Shown: positions 26,746 through 36,344, counted from the stretch's first letter. The stretch: DNA of 64,000 bases from Longitalea arenae (GCF_016924755.1 NZ_JAFFJX010000001.1:744001-808000); one strand, 5' to 3'. Numbers and translations are program-made. Notes: generated by a model from the letters alone, not told the origin.

Positions 26746-28026
26746 TCAAGCCAGCACCTTCTCCATTTGCATACTCCTCGATCCCTTGATCAAAAAATAC
26801 GTATCGTTAAAGGATTGATCCTGGAACCAGCTGGCTGCCTCGGCCGAATTGTTCATTGTAATGAACGGATGATCGATCTTCAAAAAATCACCACCCACCA
26901 GTACAACCGCTTTCCAATGATGTTGTTTAATGAGCTCAATAATGGCCTCATGCTCCTGCAGGCTTTCCTGGCCTAATTCGGCCATGCCGCCCAGCATCAG
27001 CACTTTATTGCTGGCCTGAATGCCGGCAAAATTCTCGATGGCGGCCTTCATGCTGGTAGGGTTGGCATTATAGGCATCCAGGATGAATTTATTGCCATTT
27101 TTCTCTATCAGCTGCGAGCGGCTGTTCGATGGAGTATAGTTTTCGATCGCGCTTTTTATCTTTTCATCCGGCACTTTAAAGAACTTACCGGCAGTTACTG
27201 CTACCAGTACATTGGGTAAATTATAAGCGCCCACCAGTTGCGTTTTAATGACGGGCAGCTCAGCGCCTTTGGTAATGGCAACGGTTAAAAAGGGTTCGCT
27301 TTGTTCAACCGTGCCGCTGATATCCGCTGCTGCGGATGTACCGTATTTAATAACCCTGCCTATGCCTTTGCTCATGCTTTGCAGATAGTCATAATCCCAC
27401 ATCACGAAAGCAGTTCCATCATGGGCGCGCAGGAAATCGTAGAGTTCGCCTTTTCCTTTACGTACGCCTTCAATGCTGCCAAATCCTTCGAGGTGCGCTT
27501 TGCCGCAGTTGGTAATAATTCCATGCGTGGGCAGTGTGTACTCGCAGTAGCTGGCAATTTCACGCAGGTGATTGGCTCCCATTTCGATCACGGCCATTTC
27601 AGCGTCGCTTTTAACCGATAAGATCGTGAGGGGAATACCGATATGATTGTTCAGGTTGCCCTGGGTAGTATAGGTCTTGTAACCGGCTGATAACACGGCA
27701 TGCACCAGTTCCTTGGTAGTGGTCTTACCATTGCTGCCGGTAATGGCAATAAAGGGAATATCGAACTGCTGGCGATGGTATTTGGCCAATTGCTGCAGGG
27801 TGGTGAGCACATCCTCTACAACAATGATCCGGCTGTCGGCATTGGCCGGCGCTTCGTCTACAACGGCATAGGCCGATCCGGCTGCCAGGGCGGCCTCGGC
27901 AAATTGATTACCGTTGAAATTGGGACCTTTCAGGGCAAAGAATATATCGCCTGCCTGAAGCTTGCGGGTATCGGTTTGTACCGAAGGATATTTCCTGTAT
28001 ATATCGTAAAGTTCTTCAATCGTCAT
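26746..28026 (-). CDS. murF: UDP-N-acetylmuramoyl-tripeptide--D-alanyl-D-alanine ligase
   Basis: Adds D-Ala-D-Ala to the UDP-MurNAc tripeptide, the last cytoplasmic step of the peptidoglycan precursor. The 426-residue Mur ligase has the ATP loop GSNGKTTTKE at 97-106, GNLNNHIGIPLT, the NCGKAHLEGFGS segment and the C-terminal LDAYNANPTSM motif typical of MurF. It stands alone, away from a mur cluster. A full -33/-7 promoter ends four bases before its start codon. Confidence 0.93.
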   Translation of the reverse strand: MTIEELYDIYRKYPSVQTDTRKLQAGDIFFALKGPNFNGNQFAEAALAAGSAYAVVDEAPANADSRIIVVEDVLTTLQQLAKYHRQQFDIPFIAITGSNGKTTTKELVHAVLSAGYKTYTTQGNLNNHIGIPLTILSVKSDAEMAVIEMGANHLREIASYCEYTLPTHGIITNCGKAHLEGFGSIEGVRKGKGELYDFLRAHDGTAFVMWDYDYLQSMSKGIGRVIKYGTSAAADISGTVEQSEPFLTVAITKGAELPVIKTQLVGAYNLPNVLVAVTAGKFFKVPDEKIKSAIENYTPSNSRSQLIEKNGNKFILDAYNANPTSMKAAIENFAGIQASNKVLMLGGMAELGQESLQEHEAIIELIKQHHWKAVVLVGGDFLKIDHPFITMNNSAEAASWFQDQSFNDTYFLIKGSRSMQMEKVLA

Positions 28027-28030
28027 ATAG

Positions 28031-28061
28031 CAAATTTAAGTGACAACGCCTGCCCCACAAA
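28031..28061 (-). promoter_or_regulatory. murF promoter, probably leaderless
   Basis: On the minus strand TTTG (28058-28061) is followed after 19 bp by TAAATTTG (28031-28038), an exact Bacteroidota promoter. Only four bases (28027-28030) separate the -7 box from ATG 28026, so the transcript should start at or beside the start codon. Confidence 0.65.
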
Positions 28062-28080
28062 CAGGGAGTTTATAGTTTAT

Positions 28081-28220
28081 GGTTTATGGTTTATGGTTTG
28101 TGGTTTATGGTTTGTGGTTTATGGTTTGTGGTTTATGGTTTGTGGTTTATGGTTTGTGGTTTATGGTTTGTGGTTTATGGTTTATGGTTTATGGTTTGTG
28201 GTTTGTGGTTTATGGTTTCT
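28081..28220. repeat. Twenty heptads of form GGTTTRT
   Basis: Units GGTTTAT and GGTTTGT repeat in perfect phase from 28081 to 28220, the last changed to GGTTTCT. The reverse-complement arm (units ACAAACC) lies at 28290-28400. Between them is a non-repetitive 60-bp segment. Confidence 0.9.
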
Positions 28221-28278
28221 TTTAATGCAGAAGGCGCTGCATCATTCGGCATCCTGAATGCGCAAGCGAGTTGCAAAG

Positions 28279-28374
28279 CGCGGCAGCAACAACAAACTAC
28301 AAACCACAAACCACAAACCCCTATATCGCGGCAGCAACAACAAACTACAAACCACAAACCACAAACCCCTATAT
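28279..28374. repeat. 48-bp direct tandem duplication
   Basis: Bases 28279-28326 and 28327-28374 are two copies of a 48-bp unit beginning CGCGGCAGCAAC and ending CCCCTATAT, with a third copy beginning at 28375. Each copy includes the reverse complement of the GGTTTGT heptads. Confidence 0.85.
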
Positions 28375-28405
28375 CGCGGCAACGATAAACATTAAACCAT
28401 AAACT

Positions 28406-28436
28406 AAAAAACCCCTCGATGCATCGAGGGGTTTTT
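28406..28436. terminator. Bidirectional terminator at the gldJ 3' end
   Basis: CCCCTCGAT at 28412-28420 pairs with ATCGAGGGG at 28423-28431, flanked by A6 and T6. On the minus strand it ends gldJ, 20 bp past the stop. Confidence 0.8.
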
Positions 28437-28456
28437 TAAAGAATTTGAAAGTAACC

Positions 28457-30040
28457 TTATCGTTTTCTGGTATTCTGGCGTCTTGAGGGGTAATTGATAC
28501 CGGTTTTGCGGCCATTACCTTCGGGGCTACCCAGGCGATCCATTGCGCAACGGAAACCTACAGTAGAGCTTCCCTGATCTTCTTCCAGGTAGCGGCGTGT
28601 ACCGGGGCTTAACCAGTAAGGACGGTCATTCCAGCTACCACCTTTAATTACTCTTGATTTATCGCTGATCAGCGTGCTAACACCATAACCACGGCCGGTC
28701 TTCAGGTTTTCCTGAACATCGGTAGTACCGTAAGCAACACCAGTGATGAGGGAGTCACCATCGAGGTAGTTGATCACATTACCTTTTTGATAGTTGCGGC
28801 GGTTTTTGCTTTCTTCATCTGTTACGAATACTGTCTTAACGCGGCCTACACTGTCTTTTTCAAATTCACCGTCTTTATTGCGGTAAACGTTTTGGTAGCG
28901 GTTACCACGGTAAGGAGATACGTCATCGGCATCGGTGGGTGACAGCGGACGATAAACGTCGCCAGTCCACTCGCTCACGTTACCCGACATATTATATAAA
29001 CCGAATGAGTTAGGATAGAAAGAAGTAACCGGGGCAGTATACACAGCGCGGTCGTTCAAACCACCGGCCACACCCATGTTATCACCGTTACCGCGTTTGA
29101 AGTTGGCCAGGAAGGTACCTTGCCATGCGCCGCGGCGGCTGTCGCGTAAACCGTTCACGTTTTGTGTCCAGGCGTACACTTGTTTGTTGGTGATCAACTC
29201 CTCACCACGTTTGCCTTCTTTGCGGCTGGGGTTGGGGTTTTGACCAACCAGACCCATCGCTGCATATTCCCACTCAGCTTCTGTCGGCAGGCGGTAGTTC
29301 GGTAACAGGATACCGTCTTCGAAAGTAACCTGTGTTCTGGGCGTACCGTTCGGGTTCTTTAAAGGATTCTTTTTAGAACGAACCTGGTTGCCGGGGGTAG
29401 GTGTCGTTAAGCCAAGCAGGTATGCTTTGGTATTGAACGACTCAGGACCTTGGCCCTGCAGGTTTTTCAGCGCGGTCTTGTTGATAAAGCCTTTGTCATA
29501 CAAAGCTTTTTCGTTTACGCGGTCACTGCGCCACAAACAAAAGTCATGCGCCTGTCTCCAGGTTACACCCACAACAGGGTAGTAGTTATAAGAGGGGTGG
29601 CGAAAGTAGTATTCAACCAAAGGCTCGTTGTAAGCCAGCTCGCTGCGCCATACCAGGGTATCGGGCAATGCAGCTGCTCTTACATCTTTATATTCATCTC
29701 CATCAAAAACCGTATTTACCCAGTACAAATATTCACGATAGTGAATATTGGCAACCTCGGTACGGTCGATGTAGAACGAGTTTACAGTTTTACGGGTAGG
29801 AATGTTATTCCAGTCGCCCATAACATCTTCTTCAGTGGCCCCCATAGTGAAGGTACCACCCTGAACAAATACCAGTCCTGGACCGGTACGTTGTTCTTTC
29901 TCCCGGGATACCTGGTATCCACCCATGTTTTTGTCATTGTAATTCCAACCGGTAACGTCAGATTTCTCCTTCTTGTTGGACTTACACGCAGTAACTGCGG
30001 CTGCGCAGGATAATACGATAAATAGGTTTTTCAAATTCAT
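28457..30040 (-). CDS. gldJ: Gliding motility lipoprotein GldJ
   Basis: Outer-membrane-associated lipoprotein essential for gliding and for type IX secretion stability in Flavobacterium. The 527-residue protein has a lipoprotein signal with lipobox Cys19 (VTACKSN), and then a formylglycine-generating-enzyme-like (FGE-sulfatase) fold: GLVFVQGGTFTMGATEED, NYRLPTEAEWEYAAMG, SFGLYNMSGNVSEWTGD and VIKGGSWND. The pathway context is strong, with porU divergent about 300 bp away. GldK is related; the GldJ-like insertions and length favour gldJ. Confidence 0.9.
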   Translation of the reverse strand: MNLKNLFIVLSCAAAVTACKSNKKEKSDVTGWNYNDKNMGGYQVSREKEQRTGPGLVFVQGGTFTMGATEEDVMGDWNNIPTRKTVNSFYIDRTEVANIHYREYLYWVNTVFDGDEYKDVRAAALPDTLVWRSELAYNEPLVEYYFRHPSYNYYPVVGVTWRQAHDFCLWRSDRVNEKALYDKGFINKTALKNLQGQGPESFNTKAYLLGLTTPTPGNQVRSKKNPLKNPNGTPRTQVTFEDGILLPNYRLPTEAEWEYAAMGLVGQNPNPSRKEGKRGEELITNKQVYAWTQNVNGLRDSRRGAWQGTFLANFKRGNGDNMGVAGGLNDRAVYTAPVTSFYPNSFGLYNMSGNVSEWTGDVYRPLSPTDADDVSPYRGNRYQNVYRNKDGEFEKDSVGRVKTVFVTDEESKNRRNYQKGNVINYLDGDSLITGVAYGTTDVQENLKTGRGYGVSTLISDKSRVIKGGSWNDRPYWLSPGTRRYLEEDQGSSTVGFRCAMDRLGSPEGNGRKTGINYPSRRQNTRKR

Positions 30041-30314
30041 TTTGATGACTTTTGCCTTTAGTTCAATTTGGTTAAACGCTATTAAGTTGCAAATATTGTA
30101 CGGCTTTTATATTGCTTTTCCACAAACCGGGGAAGGACGGCGAATATACCTGTTTTTAGTAAAACAACCTGTATTACAGGCTGTTTCAGCTTCGTTAATT
30201 TCTTGAAAGGGGACCGCACTTTTAGCTGCGTATTCCCACATTCAATAATTGAGCCGGGCCGGCAGGAAAGCGGATTATTTTTTTGCCACCTGCGTCTTTC
30301 CCACATTACCATGG

Positions 30315-30336
30315 TTCAAAATAAACTATTTTTGAA
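30315..30336 (+). promoter_or_regulatory. -7 box within an inverted repeat before porU
   Basis: TATTTTTG (30327-30334) matches TAnnTTTG and ends five bases before ATG 30340. It is the right half of a near-palindrome TTCAAAATA / TATTTTTGAA. Either the porU transcript is leaderless or translation begins at ATG 30367. Confidence 0.45.
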
Positions 30337-30339
30337 CGG

Positions 30340-33300
30340 ATGCGTAGCAAACCTGTTATCCGCCTTATGAGAACAGGCATATTGATCATGTACTGTACGG
30401 TTGTGATGAATATGCCCGTACTGCCCCAACGATCATATACGGCCAATTCGGTGCTGGCGATGGGTAATTGGCATAAAATAAGTACAGCTTCGCCCGGCAT
30501 CTACAGGATCGACCTGCCTTTTCTCCATTCCATCGGCATAAATACCGCCAACCTGCCTTCTTCCAGCATCAGGTTATACGGCAACGGCGGACAAATGCTT
30601 CCTGAAAAACCGCTCAATACCGTGCCTGATGACCTGGTCGAAAATGCCATCTGGGTAGAAGACGGCGGCGACGGTCTGTTCAACGGCTCTGATTATCTGT
30701 TGTTCTACGCCCCCGGCGCCCATGCCTGGATCAAAGATTCAGCCAACAAAAGCTTTCGGCATCAAAGGAATATATATAGCGACACTGCTTATTATTACCT
30801 TACCATCCGGCCTAACGGTAAAAGAGTAACCACCCTCAATACAACGGCCACGCCCAATACAACGATCACCCAGGCCACCCAACGCTGGTTTTATGAACTG
30901 GATACAGTGAATTTCCTCAGCAGCGGCCGCCAATGGTATGGGGAAGAATTCTCCGGCAATACCGGAAGAACCCTTAGCCGCACGTACATGGTGAACCTGC
31001 CCAATATGCTGCCCCAGCCGGCTGCCATCACCGCTGCCGGTGTTGCCCGTTCCTTCGGAACCACCAGCCGCTTTACCGTAACGGTTAATAATCAGCAGGC
31101 CATGCAGGTAGTGATGCCTGCCACCGGCAATGGCGCTTACGATGCATTTGCGATGGCGGCGCAGTCATCGGGAACCTTCAGCACCACGCATTCGCCGCTG
31201 GCTGTAAGGTTCGACTATACGCCCGGAAGCCCGGGCAGCCAGGGCTGGCTCGACTGGTTCGAAATTCTGGCCCGTGTTGACCTGTCGATGACCGGTAATG
31301 ACCAGCTGCTCTTTTGCGACTGGAACAGTGTAGGCCCGGGGAACAACGGCCAGTTCATCATTAAAAATGCGCCGGCGGGTATCCAGGTCTGGGATGTCAC
31401 CAATGCATTGGAACCGGTTCGTATGCAGGGCAGTTTACAGGGTAGCGAATGGCGCTTTGTAAATGATTGCAGCCGCCTGCGCGAATACATTGCATTCGGC
31501 CAATCCGGTTTTTTAACTCCGGTGGCGGCTGGCGCCGTCCCCAATCAGAATTTACATGGGGCGGCTATACCCCAATACATCATCATCACCCATCCCAGCC
31601 TGCTGGGGCAGGCCAACCGGCTCGCCCAATATCACCAGCAGCGCGATAACCTCAGCAGCCTGGTGGTAACTGTAAACCAGGTGTACAACGAATTCTCTTC
31701 CGGTTCACCCGATCCGGCCGCGCTGCGCGATATGGTAAAAATGTTTTACGACCGCGCCGGTGGCGATTCTGCCAAAGCACCCCAATACCTGCTGCTGTTT
31801 GGCGACGCTTCCTTCGATTACCGGGCCCGCATCAGCAACAATACCAACCTGGTTCCGGCCTGGGAAAGCCTCGTATCACTCGATCCTTTAGCCACTTACA
31901 CCTCCGACGATTTTTTCGGCCTGCTGAACGATGGGGATGATATCAATGGAAGCGGTACTTATCTGCTGGATCTGGGCATTGGCCGCATTCCGGCAAAAAA
32001 CGAACGGGAGGCGCAGGCCATTGTTGATAAGATCATCGCCTACAACGATGTAAAAAGCCTGGGCCCCTGGCGCAATGAATGCACTTTCGTGGCCGATGAT
32101 GAAGATAATAACCTGCACCTGCAGGATGCCGAGATCATGACCCGGGCGGTAAATGCCGCGGCTCCACAGCAAAATATCGAAAAACTTTACCTGGACGCCT
32201 TCCCACAGGAAAGCAATTCGGCAGGCAGCCGTTACCCGGCCGTGAACCAGGCCATCAGTAATAAGATCTTCAATGGAACCCTCGTATGGAACTATACCGG
32301 CCATGGCGGCTACCGGCGGCTGGCAGAAGAAGTGGTGCTTGACCAGGACATGATCAATGGTTTTAACAATGCCGCCAAACTGCCTTTATTTGTTACCGCC
32401 ACCTGCGATGTGGCGCCCTTCGACAATCCCCTGGTAAGCTCCATAGGCGAGAACCTGCTCTTACGCGAAAAGACGGGCGCCATTGCCCTTATGACCACCA
32501 CCCGCCTGGTATTCGCATTCAGTAACCGGATAATGAATGAAAATTATCTGAGAACGGCTTTTCAGAAAAAGCCCGATAGCAGTTACCGCACCCTGGGTGA
32601 AGCAGTTCGCCAGGCCAAGAATGTGACCTATAACTATTTGACCGATGTGGTGAACAACCGTAAATTCACCCTCCTGGGCGACCCTGCGCTAAGTCTTGCC
32701 TTCCCCGCTTACCAGGTGAAGACCACCTCGGTAAACGGACAGCCGGTCAGCAGTACACCAGATACGCTCAAAGCGCTGTCGGAATACACGATCAGCGGAA
32801 CGGTGGTAGACAAAACCGGCAACCTGCTGAACGATTTCAATGGAACGATCTATCCCACCATTTTCGATAAAGTACAACCGGTAAATACCCTCGGCAATGA
32901 TGCAGGCAGTGTGCCGGTACCCATCCAGGTACAGAAGAATATCCTGTTTAAGGGTAAGGCCACAGTGAACAATGGCCGCTTTTCTTTCAGTTTTATTGTG
33001 CCCAAAGACATCAGCTACCAATATGGGTATGGCAGGGTCAGTTATTATACCGATAATGGCAGCAAAGATGGCAATGGGGTATTGACCAACCTGGTCATTG
33101 GCGGTTCAGGCAATGGCGTAAGCGATCTGGAGGGGCCCGCCATAAAGGCCTATTTAAACGATGAAAAGTTTGTGAATGGCAGCATTACCAATGAACGGCC
33201 GGTCTTATTGGTTAAGCTGGCCGATTCATCGGGTATCAATATCCTGGGTACCGGCATAGGCCATAACCTGGTGGCCATACTTGATAATGATCAAAAAAAT

Positions 33301-33783
33301 GAATATGTGTTGAATGAGTTCTATGAAAGTGATCTCAATAATTACCGGCAGGGAACGGTGCGTTTTCAGCTGCCGGCATTAGCACCCGGTATGCATAGCC
33401 TAAGCATAAAAGCCTGGGATGTAGCGAATAACTCTGGGGAGGCCACGCTTGACTTCAGGGTGGTTAACCAGCAGCAGTTTGCCCTGGATCATGTATTGAA
33501 TTATCCCAACCCCTTCACCACGCAAACCACCTTTTGGTTTGAGCATAACAGGCCTGGGGAAGAATTAGTTATACAGATCCAGGTATATACGATTACAGGA
33601 AAGCTGGTAAAAACATTGCGGAAAACAATATTTTCGCCCGGAAACCGTTCGAGTGACGTGGAATGGAATGGCAGGGATGAATATGGTGATAAAATCGGTC
33701 GGGGAGTGTATCTTTACCGCTTAAGGGTACAAACAGCTGACGGAAAAGCAGCGGAAAAGCTCGAAAAGTTGTTTATATTATAG
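30340..33783 (+). CDS. porU: Type IX secretion system sortase PorU
   Basis: Cell-surface gingipain-family (C25) cysteine protease that cleaves the C-terminal signal of type IX cargo and attaches cargo to the surface. The 1147-residue protein starts with a signal segment (basic, then hydrophobic to about 30). The His-Cys dyad is visible as His655 (NYTGHGGY) and Cys689 (TATCDVAPFDNP). It ends with a sorting-domain-like region, NYPNPFTTQTTF and GRGVYLYRLRV. It is followed by porV, the usual order. ATG 30367 is an alternative start. Confidence 0.93.
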   Translation: MRSKPVIRLMRTGILIMYCTVVMNMPVLPQRSYTANSVLAMGNWHKISTASPGIYRIDLPFLHSIGINTANLPSSSIRLYGNGGQMLPEKPLNTVPDDLVENAIWVEDGGDGLFNGSDYLLFYAPGAHAWIKDSANKSFRHQRNIYSDTAYYYLTIRPNGKRVTTLNTTATPNTTITQATQRWFYELDTVNFLSSGRQWYGEEFSGNTGRTLSRTYMVNLPNMLPQPAAITAAGVARSFGTTSRFTVTVNNQQAMQVVMPATGNGAYDAFAMAAQSSGTFSTTHSPLAVRFDYTPGSPGSQGWLDWFEILARVDLSMTGNDQLLFCDWNSVGPGNNGQFIIKNAPAGIQVWDVTNALEPVRMQGSLQGSEWRFVNDCSRLREYIAFGQSGFLTPVAAGAVPNQNLHGAAIPQYIIITHPSLLGQANRLAQYHQQRDNLSSLVVTVNQVYNEFSSGSPDPAALRDMVKMFYDRAGGDSAKAPQYLLLFGDASFDYRARISNNTNLVPAWESLVSLDPLATYTSDDFFGLLNDGDDINGSGTYLLDLGIGRIPAKNEREAQAIVDKIIAYNDVKSLGPWRNECTFVADDEDNNLHLQDAEIMTRAVNAAAPQQNIEKLYLDAFPQESNSAGSRYPAVNQAISNKIFNGTLVWNYTGHGGYRRLAEEVVLDQDMINGFNNAAKLPLFVTATCDVAPFDNPLVSSIGENLLLREKTGAIALMTTTRLVFAFSNRIMNENYLRTAFQKKPDSSYRTLGEAVRQAKNVTYNYLTDVVNNRKFTLLGDPALSLAFPAYQVKTTSVNGQPVSSTPDTLKALSEYTISGTVVDKTGNLLNDFNGTIYPTIFDKVQPVNTLGNDAGSVPVPIQVQKNILFKGKATVNNGRFSFSFIVPKDISYQYGYGRVSYYTDNGSKDGNGVLTNLVIGGSGNGVSDLEGPAIKAYLNDEKFVNGSITNERPVLLVKLADSSGINILGTGIGHNLVAILDNDQKNEYVLNEFYESDLNNYRQGTVRFQLPALAPGMHSLSIKAWDVANNSGEATLDFRVVNQQQFALDHVLNYPNPFTTQTTFWFEHNRPGEELVIQIQVYTITGKLVKTLRKTIFSPGNRSSDVEWNGRDEYGDKIGRGVYLYRLRVQTADGKAAEKLEKLFIL

Positions 33784-33953
33784 TCCCAATTTTTGAACAT
33801 TATATTAGCCATCTATCGACAGGAGATTTACCCAAAACCATTATTGTTCCGCATCAACACGCTTTGATACAAAAGCAAGGGTAATTTTCATTATACCAAA
33901 CTGCTATAGAGAAGAAGGTTGGAGCGGTCTGATCCTTAAAGACAATTCAAAAA

Positions 33954-35123
33954 ATGAAACGAAACATCTTGAAACTAACTGTAGGTATGGGCCTGCTGTT
34001 GGGTGGAATTTCCGTAAAAGCACAAACTGATTCGATTAACGTGGTAACCACGGCCGTACCTTTTTTACGGATATCTCCGGATGCCCGTGCCGGTGGTATG
34101 GGTGATTTAGGTGTGGCTACATCGGCTGATGCAAATTCCCCGTTCTGGAACCTGGCAAAAGTACCTTTTGCCCAGAAGAATTTCAGCATAGGGTTAACAT
34201 ATACGCCCTGGTTAAAAGACCTCGGACTGAATGATGTGTACCTGCTGGCATTAAGTGGTTATTATAAACTCGATGAAGAGGCTGCCCTGGCCGGATCTGT
34301 TCGGTATTTCAGCCTGGGTAATATTCAGTTCACCGATGGAAGCGGTAACGATTTCGGCTCGGGCCGTCCCCGCGAATTTGGTGTTGACTTCGGTTATACA
34401 CGCAAATTATCTGATAAAATAGGCCTGGGTGTTGCCTTGCGCTATATCCATTCGAACCTGGCCGGTAACCTGGCCCAAACGGGCACCACCTATAAACCTG
34501 GTAATGCGATCGCCGGTGACCTGTCTTTCTTTTATACAGGGATAGGCGAAGATGGCAGTGGCTGGAATTTCGGCGCTACCGTCACCAACCTGGGTACCAA
34601 GATCGGTTATACGAACGATGCAACCCAGAAAGATTATATTCCTGCCAACTTCAGCCTGGGTACTACCTACACCAAAGCTTTTGATGAAGCCAATAAGATC
34701 ACTTTCGGCGTAGACCTGCACAAACTGCTGGTGCCTACACCGCCAAAATGGACAGGCAATTCAAGCGAAGATTCGGCACTGGTAGCTGGTTATAGAAATA
34801 AATCGGTCGTGAACAGCTGGTTCAGCTCATTCAACGATGCGCCCAACGGATTTAAAGAAGAAATAAAAGAGTTCCAGGTATCACTGGGTGCTGAATATGC
34901 CTACAATGATCAGTTCTTTTTCCGCGCCGGTTATTTTTATGAAGATAAAACCAAGGGCAACCGTAAATACTTTACTGTTGGTTTAGGTGTTAAATACAAT
35001 GTGTTTGGTTTGAACTTCTCTTACCTCGTGCCTTCCGGTTCAGGTGTTAACCGCAACCCATTGTCAAACACCCTGCGTTTTGGTCTCATCTTCGATCTGG
35101 ATGATATCGGAACCATGGAATAA
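33954..35123 (+). CDS. porV: Type IX secretion outer membrane protein PorV (LptO)
   Basis: Outer-membrane beta-barrel of the FadL-like type that carries cargo from the translocon to PorU. The 389-residue protein has a signal peptide ending VKAQ and then the PorV hallmark PFLRISPDARAGGMGDLGVAT near 36-56, followed by SPFWNLAKVPF. It ends LRFGLIFDLDDIGTME. Directly after porU on the same strand, with a strong terminator behind it. Confidence 0.93.
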   Translation: MKRNILKLTVGMGLLLGGISVKAQTDSINVVTTAVPFLRISPDARAGGMGDLGVATSADANSPFWNLAKVPFAQKNFSIGLTYTPWLKDLGLNDVYLLALSGYYKLDEEAALAGSVRYFSLGNIQFTDGSGNDFGSGRPREFGVDFGYTRKLSDKIGLGVALRYIHSNLAGNLAQTGTTYKPGNAIAGDLSFFYTGIGEDGSGWNFGATVTNLGTKIGYTNDATQKDYIPANFSLGTTYTKAFDEANKITFGVDLHKLLVPTPPKWTGNSSEDSALVAGYRNKSVVNSWFSSFNDAPNGFKEEIKEFQVSLGAEYAYNDQFFFRAGYFYEDKTKGNRKYFTVGLGVKYNVFGLNFSYLVPSGSGVNRNPLSNTLRFGLIFDLDDIGTME

Positions 35124-35124
35124 T

Positions 35125-35264
35125 TTGATAATTAGCTGATTTGCTGATTAGCTGATTTGCTAATGTGCTAATACAACATAGAATTGAATATATTTGAAGC
35201 GTTCCGGCGTAGCCGGAACGCTTTTTTTTCATTAGCACATCAGCACATCAGCAAATTATCACAT
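35125..35264. repeat. Octad inverted pair around the porV terminator
   Basis: Units ATTAGCTG/ATTTGCTG/ATTTGCTA run from 35131 to 35170, and the reverse-complement units ATTAGCAC/ATCAGCAC/ATTATCAC from 35231 to 35262. The ispF start codon (35266) is contained in the last partial unit. The rho-independent terminator lies between the arms. Confidence 0.88.
35197..35229 (+). terminator. porV terminator
   Basis: GCGTTCCGGC at 35199-35208 pairs exactly with GCCGGAACGC at 35212-35221 around a 3-nt loop, followed by eight T. Confidence 0.88.
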
Positions 35265-35265
35265 T

Positions 35266-35748
35266 ATGCGTATTGGTTTCGGCATAGATTTTCATCAGTT
35301 GGTTGAAGGCAGGGATCTTTGGATAGGCGGTGTTAAGATCCCGCATCACAAAGGCTCGCTGGGGCACAGCGATGCCGATGTATTGTTACACGCTATCTGC
35401 GATGCGCTGCTGGGCGCCCTGGCGCTGGGCGATATCGGCATGCATTTCCCCAATACAGATCCGGCGTATAAGGGTATCGACAGCAAAATACTGCTGCAAA
35501 GAACGTATGAATTAATTAAGGCGCGCAATTACCGGGTGGTCAATGTAGATTCCTCCATTTGCCTTGAAGCTCCCAAGATCAAAAAATATTCAGATCAAAT
35601 GCGCAGTATTATTGCCGGTATCCTTGAGATCACCGGGCAGGAAGTATCGGTAAAAGCCACTACCACCGAAACGATGGGTTTTGTGGGCCGCGAAGAAGGC
35701 CTGGTGGCGTATGCAACGGTGCTGTTGGAACCAGTTAAAGTAATTTGA
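35266..35748 (+). CDS. ispF: 2-C-methyl-D-erythritol 2,4-cyclodiphosphate synthase
   Basis: Fifth enzyme of the MEP pathway to IPP/DMAPP, which feeds quinones and the carotenoids made at the right end of the window. The 160-residue protein has the metal-site motif GFGIDFHQL (Asp8, His10), HSDADVLLHAICDALLGA and DIGMHFPNTDP, and the C-terminal KATTTETMGFVGREEG. Its stop codon TGA is also the end of the first octad of the following array. Confidence 0.96.
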   Translation: MRIGFGIDFHQLVEGRDLWIGGVKIPHHKGSLGHSDADVLLHAICDALLGALALGDIGMHFPNTDPAYKGIDSKILLQRTYELIKARNYRVVNVDSSICLEAPKIKKYSDQMRSIIAGILEITGQEVSVKATTTETMGFVGREEGLVAYATVLLEPVKVI

Positions 35749-35883
35749 TAATTCGATAATTTGATAATGTGATAATTGAATACAGGTTTTGTGGGTGCTG
35801 GCGCGTGAAGTGTGGCTATGAAAATAAGGCCCGCCATTGAGGCATTATCGAATTATCACATTATCACATTATCACATTATCAC
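35741..35883. repeat. Octad inverted pair between ispF and dut
   Basis: TAATTTGA/TAATTCGA/TAATGTGA units occupy 35741-35780, overlapping the ispF stop. The reverse-complement units ATTATCGA and four ATTATCAC follow at 35844-35883, leading directly into the dut -7 box. Confidence 0.9.
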
Positions 35884-35885
35884 AT

Positions 35886-35893
35886 TATTTTTG
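35886..35893 (+). promoter_or_regulatory. -7 box four bases before the dut start
   Basis: TATTTTTG matches TAnnTTTG and ends four bases before ATG 35898. It abuts the octad array, and no -33 TTTG is visible inside the array. Confidence 0.45.
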
Positions 35894-35897
35894 CGGC

Positions 35898-36341
35898 ATG
35901 TCAAAAGTAAAAGTCAGGATCATTAACCAGTCAAATAATCCCTTGCCCGAATATGCCACGGAAGATGCTGCCGGTATGGATATACGCGCTTTCCTGGAGG
36001 CGCCCATCGTTCTCAATCCCCTGGAACGGTTTTTAGTGCCTACCGGTTTATTCATTGAACTGCCCAGGGGCTATGAAGCACAGATCCGCCCCCGCAGTGG
36101 ACTGGCCATCAAACAGGGACTAACCTGCTTGAACAGTCCGGGTACCATCGATGCCGACTATCGCGGCGAGGTAAAAATTATTCTGATAAATTTATCACAG
36201 GAAGCCCAAACCATTCACCCCGGCGATCGTGTTGCTCAAATGGTTGTACACGAAGTAGAACGTGTAAAATGGAAACCTGTTAAATCAATTTCGGTAACAA
36301 AACGTCATGATGGCGGCTTTGGTCATACCGGTAAATCATAA
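35898..36341 (+). CDS. dut: dUTP diphosphatase
   Basis: Hydrolyses dUTP to dUMP, keeping uracil out of DNA. The 147-residue trimeric dUTPase shows the family motifs: AAGMDIRA near 24-31, RPRSGLAIK near 66-74, [26 protein letters not shown] and the C-terminal P-loop-like GGFGHTGKS that closes over the substrate. It is followed after three bases by the DUF4292 lipoprotein gene. Confidence 0.95.
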   Translation: MSKVKVRIINQSNNPLPEYATEDAAGMDIRAFLEAPIVLNPLERFLVPTGLFIELPRGYEAQIRPRSGLAIKQGLTCLNSPGTIDADYRGEVKIILINLSQEAQTIHPGDRVAQMVVHEVERVKWKPVKSISVTKRHDGGFGHTGKS

Positions 36342-36344
36342 TAC

